This document shows positions 1-5,545 of a stretch of DNA of 5,545 nt, piece after piece. Position 1 is the first letter of the stretch. Each line of letters opens with the position of its first letter. The DNA comes from Burkholderiaceae bacterium (GTDB lineage: Bacteria > Pseudomonadota > Gammaproteobacteria > Burkholderiales > Burkholderiaceae): positions 1-5,545 of the forward strand of contig CANHDS010000050.1 in the NCBI GenBank assembly GCA_947459465.1, read 5' to 3'. A program made the position numbers and the translations under genes. The notes beneath the pieces are model-generated. The model did not search any database. It saw nothing but the letters and a program-made list of their open reading frames with translations, and was not told the origin of the DNA.

Positions 1-942
1 GCCATTTTCAACACTGACTTCGGAGCTTAAATTTTTAGTATCGATCGCGTAGCCTTGTTCAGTCTTCATGCCCACACTATCTTTATTAATCGCAACTAAC
101 AAAGAGACTTTGCCATCGTGATGAATTTTAGGAACTACCTCGAGACGTAAGTTTGCTTTACGAAACTGAATTTTATTTCCTCCATTTGAGGAGGATGTTT
201 GGTATGGCAATTCAGTACCTTGCTCAATCGTTGCTTTCACCATATCGGCCGTCATGATGCGGGGATTTGACAATATCTTGCCCTGTCCATCACTTTCAAG
301 TGCGCTGAGTTCAAAATCGAGTAAGCGAGTGGCATTTTTACTGAGTAAAGTTGCGGCTGCAGTTACGGGCTCAAATCCACCAAGGCCGCTAGCACCAAGG
401 TGAGACCCTATTGCAAACGAACCCTGAACACGTTCATTGCCTCCTGCCGTGCTATCTGGTTTCGAGCGTAAGCCAAGTTTTGCACCTAGGTTGCGGGCAA
501 ATCGATGGTCTGCTTCAACGATCCGGGCCTCAATCAAAATCTGTCGTGGTGTGCCATGATGCTCACCGCCAAATGGTAAAGCAGAGTCGTCTCTCCGCTG
601 CTTTTGAAAGGTATTGATTTCTTGATGTGGAGCAATCCAATAGACCCCCTGGTTACGAATGAACCGCAGGCCTCGACTTGCCAAGATAGTTGATAAAGCA
701 GTTTGCCATGGAATATCGACCAGCTGAACATTGATAGTACCTTGAATACTTGGGCTTAATACAAAATGCGTATTACCGAGTTGTCCCAACGCATGAAGTA
801 AATCTACCAGTGGCATGTCTTTTGCTGAAATAGAAATTGGTGGATTGAGCGCGGCATGATCGCTCGCCAGATGAAATGCAAATACGCTTTGCGAGCCAAG
901 TAAAAGCCAAATCCAAATGCATTGAAATACTCTACGCATCAT
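1..942 (-). CDS. pilQ: Type IV pilus/DNA-uptake secretin PilQ (HofQ-like), 3' end outside window
   Basis: Secretins form the gated outer-membrane channel through which a type IV pilus or competence pseudopilus passes. The minus-strand frame is open over 314 codons to the window edge. Residues 1-22 are a signal peptide: an Arg pair, a hydrophobic core rich in Trp and Leu, and a likely cut after VFA. Residues about 35-95 match the STN/N0 domain (ISISAKDMPLVDLLHALG, then NVQLVDIPWQTAL). The secretin core begins near residue 133 (RQILIEARIVEAD) and includes GKILSNPRIMTAD (221-233) and an AIDTK...VSVENG segment where the window ends. There are no AMIN domains before STN. Only about 40 residues separate STN from the core, too few for the usual N1 (Secretin_N) domain. 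The first ATG overlaps the upstream stop as ATGA; a second in-frame ATG follows at once. No clear Shine-Dalgarno is visible, so translational coupling is likely. HofQ/ComE is an alternative name. The secretin assignment is firm; the pilus versus DNA-uptake role is inferred. Confidence 0.88.
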   Translation of the reverse strand, partial: MMRRVFQCIWIWLLLGSQSVFAFHLASDHAALNPPISISAKDMPLVDLLHALGQLGNTHFVLSPSIQGTINVQLVDIPWQTALSTILASRGLRFIRNQGVYWIAPHQEINTFQKQRRDDSALPFGGEHHGTPRQILIEARIVEADHRFARNLGAKLGLRSKPDSTAGGNERVQGSFAIGSHLGASGLGGFEPVTAAATLLSKNATRLLDFELSALESDGQGKILSNPRIMTADMVKATIEQGTELPYQTSSSNGGNKIQFRKANLRLEVVPKIHHDGKVSLLVAINKDSVGMKTEQGYAIDTKNLSSEVSVENG

Positions 943-1700
943 GGCGAAATTAGTACTACTTGCTTCCCGCCAGGGCCTTGCAAGGTAGCTTGGGATTGAT
1001 CAAATTCCGTAATTTGCCAGCCCGGTTTTGCAAATGCGTGTTTTGCAAAGAGCCGACTCTGTTGACCATCATGCATCATTACGAAGGCGCCATCCTTATT
1101 TTTTCCAACACCTAAATGACGCCATTTCTTCAATTCAACTTCATCGGGATCAGGTATTGCGAATCGTTTCGTTTCTTTGGCAGGAATATATCGCTTAGCT
1201 TGAACTTTCTCTAGAAACTCCAGGATTAGCTCAACATTTTCGTCCGCCTGCCCACGAAGATCATCGATCTGGCCTTGAATTGCGATTAGCTCACGCTTCA
1301 CCACAGTTTGATTTGATCCATTCTGACCGCGTTCTGCGAGTTCCTGAATTTGGATGGTCAAATAGACTAAAGCCAAAAGAATCCCTAGAAAACCAATCCC
1401 AACGATGAGCATCCCAGGATGAAGCGATGCGAGAGAAGATTCTTTGAAGGCGCTAATGCCTGACCAAGATTGCCCTATTTGATTAGGCCGCGTAGCCTGG
1501 CGCTTGCTTTGCAAATGATCGGCCCCGGGATCATGCTCCAAAATCGCAGGATCATTGCCTAAACTTTGCAGTGTTTCGTCAAAATCTTCCCGTTTGATAT
1601 TGCGATAGACCATGCCCCATTGTGTTGGAGCCAACTCTTTTTTGAAATCAGCAAAACCGGAATAATTGATCAGCCATTCTTGTAAATGCTGTAGGACCAT
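939..1700 (-). CDS. Single-pass inner-membrane protein with PilO/PilP-like periplasmic part, partner of the secretin
   Basis: I do not recognise this 253-residue protein as a named family; the call rests on topology and position. Residues 1-95 are hydrophilic and probably cytoplasmic. Residues about 97-117 form one transmembrane helix (GMLIVGIGFLGILLALVYL). Residues about 118-168 are charged, with heptad-like Leu/Ile spacing, suggesting a coiled coil. Residues about 195-253 form a compact Gly-rich, probably beta-strand domain (LGVGKNKDGAFVMM, then KPGWQITEFDQSQATLQGPG), reminiscent of PilP or GspC HR domains that contact the secretin N0 region. It is the first gene of the operon and its TGA overlaps the secretin ATG by 4 nt, implying coupled translation. 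In related bacteria pilM, pilN, pilO and pilP occupy this spot, so it may stand in for some of them (inference). ATG at 1700 is the first possible start, since an in-frame TAG lies at 1716-1718. No ribosome binding site precedes it, and Met30 (ATG at 1613) is an alternative. Confidence 0.72.
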   Translation of the reverse strand: MVLQHLQEWLINYSGFADFKKELAPTQWGMVYRNIKREDFDETLQSLGNDPAILEHDPGADHLQSKRQATRPNQIGQSWSGISAFKESSLASLHPGMLIVGIGFLGILLALVYLTIQIQELAERGQNGSNQTVVKRELIAIQGQIDDLRGQADENVELILEFLEKVQAKRYIPAKETKRFAIPDPDEVELKKWRHLGVGKNKDGAFVMMHDGQQSRLFAKHAFAKPGWQITEFDQSQATLQGPGGKQVVLISP

Positions 1701-1715
1701 ATAATTTAAATATGG
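1697..1715. promoter_or_regulatory. Divergent start region: dyad CCATAT-7-ATATGG holding both start codons
   Basis: The 19-bp stretch reads CCATAT, seven A/T bases, then ATATGG. Each arm contains the start codon of one divergent gene: minus-strand ATG at 1700-1698 and plus-strand ATG at 1712-1714. Only 11 bp separate the two codons, too little for two conventional promoters with leaders, so some control sequence must lie inside the coding sequences or the starts must differ from those given. The symmetry could be an operator or chance in an A/T-rich start region. Confidence 0.4.
1700..1705 (+). promoter_or_regulatory. Candidate -10 box (TATAAT) for PBP1A, possibly giving a leaderless transcript
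   Basis: A perfect sigma-70 -10 hexamer is followed by six bases (TTAAAT) and then the ATG at 1712. Transcription starting about 7 nt after the hexamer would begin at or next to the A of the start codon, giving a leaderless mRNA. This agrees with the lack of a Shine-Dalgarno at normal spacing; the nearest purine run, AGGA at 1693-1696, is 15 nt upstream. The -35 position is poor: TTCTTG at 1677-1682 gives a 17-bp spacer. The box is seen directly; its activity is inferred. Confidence 0.45.
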
Positions 1716-4009
1716 CTAATCCACCGAGCAAAAAACCACCTTTTCAACGAGGCTCAGGAGCGCATTTTTCTCATAAGTCCGGCGCTAGCCCTCTGATTAA
1801 AGCCCTATTGATTTTGATGGTGGTGGTAGGCTTGCTATTTGCCATGCTTGTTGCTTATGCATTTATTATTGCCAAACCAAATTTACCGAATATTTCAGCG
1901 CTAGTTGAGTACAACCCGAAAGAGCCACTGCGGATCTACACCGCGGATAAAGTATTAATCGGTGAGTTTGGAGAAGAGCGACGTAGCGTTGTTCCGCTCA
2001 ATGAAATTCCGGTTTACCTCAAGTATGCAGTCATTGCGATCGAGGATGATCGCTTTTATAGCCACGGCGGCGTTGATTATTGGGGAGTTCTACGAGCGAC
2101 CTTAGCCAATTTACGAGGGCGCCTTTCGCAAGGGGCATCGACTATCACGATGCAAGTAGCGCGTAACTTTTTCTTAAGTAATGAAAAAACTTTTACTCGT
2201 AAGCTCTATGAGGTGTTACTTGCCTGGGAGATCGAAGCTCAGTTAACCAAAGATAAAATTCTTGAGATTTACATGAATCAGATTTATTTGGGCCAGCGCG
2301 CATATGGATTTGCGAGTGCCTCCAAAATTTACTTTGGTAAAGAACTTAAAGACATTAATATTGCTGAAGCGGCGATGTTGGCAGGCCTACCAAAGGCACC
2401 TTCTGCCTATAACCCGGTTAGCAACTACAAGCGTGCCAAGATTCGTCAAGAGTATATTTTGCAGCGCATGCGCGATCTTTCGTACATTACTCCAGCCGAC
2501 TATGAAAAAGCGATGGCGGAGACGATCAAAATTCGTGGCCTAGGAAAAGAGTTCGATACCCGAGCAGATTTTGTGGCTGAAATGGCCAGGCAGTTTCTCT
2601 TTTCTCAATATGGCGACATTATCTATTCGCAAGGAATCAATGTTTACACCACAGTCTTAAAAGCGGATCAAGATGCTGCGTATGCTGCGGTTCGCAAGGG
2701 TATCTTTGATTATGATTTGCGACATGCGTATCGCGGCCCAGAAGGTTTTGTCGATTTGCCTGAGGACCCTGTTAAGCGCCAGCGTGCAATTGATGATGCC
2801 TTACTTGATTACCCAGCACTTGATGAGCTGCAATCAGGGGTGGTCTTGGAGGCAAATCCTAAAGAGTTAAAGGTCATGATTGCGACTGGGGAGCAAATTA
2901 CGATCAAGGGCGATGCATTACGACTTGCAAGTGCCTCATTATCCGAATCAGCGCAGCCTAAACGGCGCATTCGCCCAGGCGCTGTTGTCAGACTTCTCAA
3001 TGATGATGGCGTTTGGAAGTTAGCCCAGCTGCCCCAAGTCGAAGCTGCCTTTGTAGCCCTTGATCCCAACGATGGAGCAATCTTGGCCTTGGTCGGCGGT
3101 TTTGATTTTCGCCGCAATAAATTCAATCACGTGACCCAAGCATTTCGCCAACCAGGCTCCGCATTTAAACCCTTTGTTTATGCAGCGGCTCTTGAACGCG
3201 GCCTAAGCCCCTCAACGATGGTCAATGATGCGCCACTATCGATCGGGGCATTAGAGACCGGGAGTCAAGTTTGGCAACCAAAGAACTACGATGGGAAGTT
3301 TGACGGCATGATGCGCCTGCGTACGGCGTTGGCAAAATCTAAAAATTTAGTGTCAGTCCGCGTGATTCGTAAAATCGGTCCCTCATACACCCAAGAATTT
3401 ATACAGCGTTTTGGTTTTGAGCCTGAGAAGCATCCACCCTATCTCACTATGGCTCTTGGCGCCGGATCCGTCACTCCATTGCAAATGGCCAGTGCTTATA
3501 GCGTGTTTGCGAATGGCGGCTATTTTGTAAATCCTTATTTGATTGATAAGGTAACTGATGCAAAAGGGCAAACTTTGTTTCAGGCAAATCCGGTACGGGT
3601 TGGAAAAAATGCGATTCGAGTCTTGGATGCGCGTACCACCTTTGTGATGGATAGTATGTTGCAAGAGATTACGAAGACCGGAACCGCGGCGCGCGCAAGA
3701 CCCGCTTTAGGTCGTAATGATATCGCTGGAAAAACTGGAACAACGAATGATTCACATGATGCGTGGTTTGCTGGATATAACCCTCGGGTTGCGGCAGTCG
3801 CTTGGATTGGTTTTGATAATCCAAGAAGCCTTGGTGATCGTGAGACAGGCGGTGGTTTGGCATTACCCGTCTGGATCAATTTTATGTCGGTCGCGCTTCG
3901 AGGTGTTCCTGAGATGAATCGTACACCTCCGCCTGGGGTTTCTGAGTTTGATGGCGATTGGATCATTCCAGAGTTCGCCCCCTTGGGCGGCGTTCGTCAA
4001 ATTAATTAA
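1712..4009 (+). CDS. mrcA: Penicillin-binding protein 1A, bifunctional peptidoglycan glycosyltransferase/transpeptidase
   Basis: PBP1A polymerises lipid II into glycan strands and cross-links their peptides on the periplasmic face of the inner membrane. The 765-residue protein has a basic cytoplasmic tail (1-29) and one signal-anchor helix (about 30-52). The GT51 domain follows: EDDRFYSHGGVD at 111-122 with catalytic Glu111, GASTITMQ at 141-148, RKLYE at 163-167, and KDKILEIYMN at 180-189 with Glu185. An OB-like insert lies at about 375-445. The transpeptidase domain has all three penicillin-binding motifs: SAFK at 483-486 (nucleophile Ser483), SKN at 543-545 and KTGT at 674-677. Length and domain order fit proteobacterial PBP1A, and nothing essential is missing. 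ATG 1712 is the first possible start after the in-frame TGA at 1667-1669. The gene is divergent from the secretin operon, the usual betaproteobacterial arrangement (there often called ponA). The transposase starts 6 bp after its TAA with no terminator between. Confidence 0.97.
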   Translation: MANPPSKKPPFQRGSGAHFSHKSGASPLIKALLILMVVVGLLFAMLVAYAFIIAKPNLPNISALVEYNPKEPLRIYTADKVLIGEFGEERRSVVPLNEIPVYLKYAVIAIEDDRFYSHGGVDYWGVLRATLANLRGRLSQGASTITMQVARNFFLSNEKTFTRKLYEVLLAWEIEAQLTKDKILEIYMNQIYLGQRAYGFASASKIYFGKELKDINIAEAAMLAGLPKAPSAYNPVSNYKRAKIRQEYILQRMRDLSYITPADYEKAMAETIKIRGLGKEFDTRADFVAEMARQFLFSQYGDIIYSQGINVYTTVLKADQDAAYAAVRKGIFDYDLRHAYRGPEGFVDLPEDPVKRQRAIDDALLDYPALDELQSGVVLEANPKELKVMIATGEQITIKGDALRLASASLSESAQPKRRIRPGAVVRLLNDDGVWKLAQLPQVEAAFVALDPNDGAILALVGGFDFRRNKFNHVTQAFRQPGSAFKPFVYAAALERGLSPSTMVNDAPLSIGALETGSQVWQPKNYDGKFDGMMRLRTALAKSKNLVSVRVIRKIGPSYTQEFIQRFGFEPEKHPPYLTMALGAGSVTPLQMASAYSVFANGGYFVNPYLIDKVTDAKGQTLFQANPVRVGKNAIRVLDARTTFVMDSMLQEITKTGTAARARPALGRNDIAGKTGTTNDSHDAWFAGYNPRVAAVAWIGFDNPRSLGDRETGGGLALPVWINFMSVALRGVPEMNRTPPPGVSEFDGDWIIPEFAPLGGVRQIN

Positions 4010-4015
4010 GTAACG

Positions 4016-4699
4016 ATGGCCCGCAAAGCGCGCTTGGTCATTGCTGGACAAGCGATGCACCTTTTAGTGCGCGGCCACAATCGTCAAATTATTTTTAGTA
4101 ACGATGCAGCTTGCCGAGCCTATTTGGATTGGTTGCGCGATGCGGCAAAAGAATTTGGATGTGCGGTTCATGCTTATGCCTTGATGCCCAATCATGCCCA
4201 TTTATTGGTGACCCCTCGTTATGAATATTCTTTATCCAAGGTCATGCAATCATTGGGGCGCCGCTATGCGCAATACCTCAATCAGAAACAAGGAACCTCA
4301 GGCACGATTTGGGAGGGCCGCTTTTGTTCTTCCCTCATCGATCCTGGGTATGCCTTACGAGTGCAGCGTTATATTGAACTAAACCCTGTGCGAGCCGGGC
4401 TTGAATCCCGCGCAGAAGATTGTTTAAACACAAGCTTCCAAAGCCATATCGGCGGCAAGGGGGAGCCTTGGCTTACTGATCATCCGGAATTTTGGGCTTT
4501 GGGAAATACGCCCTTTGAGCGCCAGCTTGCCTGGGCTGGGTATGTGAGAGAAGGGTCTTCCCATCATGAGGATCATACAATTACAGAACATTTAATCCGC
4601 TCAAGGCCTTGGGTAAGCCCTGAATTTATCAAGCAAAATCCCAAGCTGAACCTAGACCAATGGAAGCTAAAACCGCGTGGTAGACCCAAAAAAGATTAA
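4016..4699 (+). CDS. REP-associated tyrosine transposase (RAYT), Y1/HUH IS200-like family
   Basis: Y1 transposases are single-strand DNA nucleases. An HUH pair binds the metal and a tyrosine forms the 5'-phosphotyrosine link; RAYTs act on short palindromic repeats and usually do not move as full insertion sequences. This 227-residue protein is complete. The N-terminus (MARKARLVIAGQ, then HLLVRGHNRQIIF) is typical of the family. The HUH motif is MPNHAHLLV with His60 and His62. The likely catalytic residue is Tyr119 in RYIELNPVRAGL. The usual DYPWSSY stretch after it reads DCLNTSF (135-141), so that segment has diverged. The C-terminus (KPRGRPKKD) contains an AT-hook-like RGRP core. The start codon is 6 nt after the PBP1A stop with no good ribosome binding site, so it may depend on read-through from that gene. 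An inverted repeat carrying TCTGTCCC lies immediately downstream and is probably its cognate site. The family is clear; present activity is unknown. Confidence 0.93.
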   Translation: MARKARLVIAGQAMHLLVRGHNRQIIFSNDAACRAYLDWLRDAAKEFGCAVHAYALMPNHAHLLVTPRYEYSLSKVMQSLGRRYAQYLNQKQGTSGTIWEGRFCSSLIDPGYALRVQRYIELNPVRAGLESRAEDCLNTSFQSHIGGKGEPWLTDHPEFWALGNTPFERQLAWAGYVREGSSHHEDHTITEHLIRSRPWVSPEFIKQNPKLNLDQWKLKPRGRPKKD

Positions 4700-4700
4700 G

Positions 4701-4755
4701 TCTGTCCCCATTTATTAAGATCTCTTTATCACCAAGCTGATTTAAATGGGACAGA
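4701..4755. repeat. Imperfect inverted repeat TCTGTCCC(C)ATTTA beside the RAYT, REP-like element
   Basis: The left arm (4701-4714) reads TCTGTCCCCATTTA. The right arm (4743-4755) reads TAAATGGGACAGA, the reverse complement of the left apart from one missing C/G pair. The 28-nt interval contains an AGATCT palindrome. The left arm begins 1 nt after the transposase stop codon. I found no matching CTGTCCC copy upstream of the transposase, so the element is one-sided here. The location suggests the recognition hairpin of the neighbouring transposase. There is no T-run after the right arm, so it is a poor rho-independent terminator. Confidence 0.72.
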
Positions 4756-4770
4756 GTCAATAAATTTCTA

Positions 4771-4799
4771 TTGCATCCCTTAGTGGATTCCCCTATATT
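4771..4799 (+). promoter_or_regulatory. Candidate sigma-70 promoter for gltB
   Basis: TTGCAT (4771-4776) and TATATT (4794-4799) are separated by exactly 17 bp. The -10 matches consensus at five of six positions; the -35 matches only at TTG. A start near 4806 would give a leader of about 60 nt containing the hairpin at 4822-4841. It lies between the transposase repeat and gltB, so gltB need not rely on upstream transcription. Confidence 0.45.
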
Positions 4800-4821
4800 T
4801 ACCCTCCCGGCCTTTATTTGA

Positions 4822-4841
4822 GGCAGTCCATGGGGATTGCC
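4822..4841 (+). promoter_or_regulatory. Compact leader hairpin upstream of gltB
   Basis: GGCAGTCC and GGATTGCC pair over 8 bp (one G-U) around the 4-nt loop ATGG. The stem ends 26 nt before the gltB start codon and has no T-run after it, so it is not an intrinsic terminator. It could be an RNA leader structure, or a dyad operator in DNA for a regulator of nitrogen assimilation genes. No known riboswitch is recognised. Confidence 0.4.
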
Positions 4842-4867
4842 AGCCGTATGACCAATTTGGATTAAAT

Positions 4868-5545
4868 ATGAATCATCTCGAGTTACGTCCGCCCGCTCAA
4901 GGTCTGTACGACCCTCAAAACGAACACGATGCCTGTGGCGTCGGGTTTGTGGCTCACATCAAGGGTAAAAAATCCCACGACATCATTACGCAAGGATTAA
5001 AGATTTTGGAGAACCTCGACCATCGAGGCGCAGTGGGTGCTGACCCGCTCATGGGCGATGGCGCTGGAATATTGATTCAGATTCCTGATGAGCTCTATCG
5101 CAGCGAGATGAAAAAACAGGGGATTGAATTACCGCCTGTAGGTGAATATGGCGTTGGCATGATTTTTTTACCAAAAGAAAATGCGTCACGCCTAGCTTGT
5201 GAACAAGAGTTAGAGCGCACCGTTCGACAAGAGGGGCAAATTGTTTTGGGTTGGCGTGATGTTCCCATTGATCACACCATGCCGATGTCACCCACCGTCA
5301 AGAAAACCGAACCTATCATTCGTCAAATTTTTATTGGGCGTGGTCGTGACATCATGACTACTGATGCTCTTGAGCGCAAACTTTATGTCATTCGCAAGAC
5401 CGCAAGCCATGCCATACAAGATTTACATCTCAAACACGGTAAAGAGTACTTTGTGGCATCGATGTCTGCGCGCACTATAGTCTATAAAGGACTTTTATTG
5501 GCTAGTCAAGTGGGGGCTTATTATTGTGATCTAAAAGATCCAAAA
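4868..5545 (+). CDS. gltB: Glutamate synthase (NADPH) large subunit, N-terminal part, 3' end outside window
   Basis: GltB with GltD converts glutamine and 2-oxoglutarate to two glutamates in the cytoplasm, the second step of GS-GOGAT ammonium assimilation. The visible 226 residues are open to the window edge and cover part of the N-terminal class II glutamine amidotransferase domain. Cys23 in DACGVGFVAHIKG is the expected nucleophile, exposed after removal of a short propeptide, as in other GltB proteins. Further family segments are LENLDHRGAVGADPLMGDGAGI (about residues 47-68) with the conserved HRGA, and YFVASMSARTIVYKGLL near the end. ATG 4868 is supported by a weak GGA at 4859-4861 with 6-nt spacing and by the family N-terminus (LYDPQNEHDACG). 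The complete protein is normally around 1,500 residues, so most of the synthase domain lies beyond the window, where gltD would also be expected. Confidence 0.96.
   Translation, partial: MNHLELRPPAQGLYDPQNEHDACGVGFVAHIKGKKSHDIITQGLKILENLDHRGAVGADPLMGDGAGILIQIPDELYRSEMKKQGIELPPVGEYGVGMIFLPKENASRLACEQELERTVRQEGQIVLGWRDVPIDHTMPMSPTVKKTEPIIRQIFIGRGRDIMTTDALERKLYVIRKTASHAIQDLHLKHGKEYFVASMSARTIVYKGLLLASQVGAYYCDLKDPK

Noticed and set aside
281..300. CTGTCC in the secretin gene as another copy of the RAYT repeat
   Set aside because: Only six bases match (CTGTCCATCAC, lacking the CCATTTA part), there is no inverted partner nearby, and the sequence is explained by the conserved coding region.
411..731. 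Short frames on both strands within the secretin gene (411-617 plus, 534-731 minus)
   Set aside because: The secretin reading frame is continuous from 942 to position 1 with clear family motifs, so these are out-of-frame shadows.
1642..1670. TTGAAA (1642-1647) with a downstream A/T-rich box as a conventional ponA promoter
   Set aside because: With a 17-bp spacer the -10 would be ATTGAT, a weak match; AATAAT at 1661-1666 gives a spacer of only 13 bp.
2809..3126. Minus-strand open frame of 105 codons inside the PBP1A gene
   Set aside because: It lies wholly antisense to well-conserved PBP1A domains, and its translation (MNLLRRKSKPPTKAKIAPS...) shows no recognisable motif. The same applies to other overlapping frames at 2304-2543, 2673-2870, 3383-3664, 3580-3966, 3669-3863, 3717-3917 and 3863-4060.
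4701..4755. The inverted repeat as a rho-independent terminator for the ponA-transposase transcript
   Set aside because: The loop is 28 nt, the stem is bulged and A/T-rich at its inner end, and the sequence after the right arm (GTCAATAAATT) lacks a T-run.
5049..5291. 80-codon minus-strand frame at the right end
   Set aside because: It is antisense to the GltB amidotransferase domain, which is unambiguous on the plus strand.

Overview
The window looks like the chromosome of a betaproteobacterium (Burkholderiales). A divergent pair, a PBP1A gene facing a type IV pilus secretin operon, is the classic ponA/pil arrangement of that class, and a glutamate synthase gene lies close by. The small gene set, moderate base composition and reduced pilus locus would fit a streamlined freshwater lineage such as Polynucleobacter. 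That genus guess is inference only.

Layout. (1) Positions 1-942, minus strand: the first 314 codons of a short PilQ/HofQ-type secretin, running off the left edge. It is missing from a list of complete ORFs only because its stop lies outside the window. (2) Positions 939-1700, minus strand: a 253-residue single-pass inner-membrane protein that overlaps the secretin start by 4 nt (ATGA). It sits where pilM-N-O-P normally lie and looks like a PilO/PilP-type alignment protein. (3) Positions 1701-1711: an 11-bp gap between two divergent start codons, inside a small dyad. A perfect TATAAT lies 6 bp before the right-hand ATG. (4) Positions 1712-4009, plus strand: a complete bifunctional class A penicillin-binding protein (PBP1A) with all glycosyltransferase and transpeptidase motifs. 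(5) Positions 4016-4699, plus strand: an intact REP-associated tyrosine transposase (RAYT, Y1/HUH family), starting 6 bp after the PBP1A stop. (6) Positions 4700-4867: an imperfect inverted repeat built on TCTGTCCC(C)ATTTA just after the transposase, then a promoter candidate and a compact leader hairpin. (7) Positions 4868-5545, plus strand: the first 226 codons of gltB, the glutamate synthase large subunit.

The left half is an envelope module: peptidoglycan synthesis (PBP1A) divergently paired with an outer-membrane secretin and its inner-membrane partner, probably for type IV pilus or DNA-uptake machinery. The right half is ordinary nitrogen metabolism (GltB), separated from the envelope genes by the transposase unit. 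I see no CRISPR array, tRNA, rRNA or convincing rho-independent terminator. The points most worth a second look are the compressed pil locus with its N1-less secretin, the shared start-codon/promoter region, and the one-sided TCTGTCCC repeat beside the RAYT.
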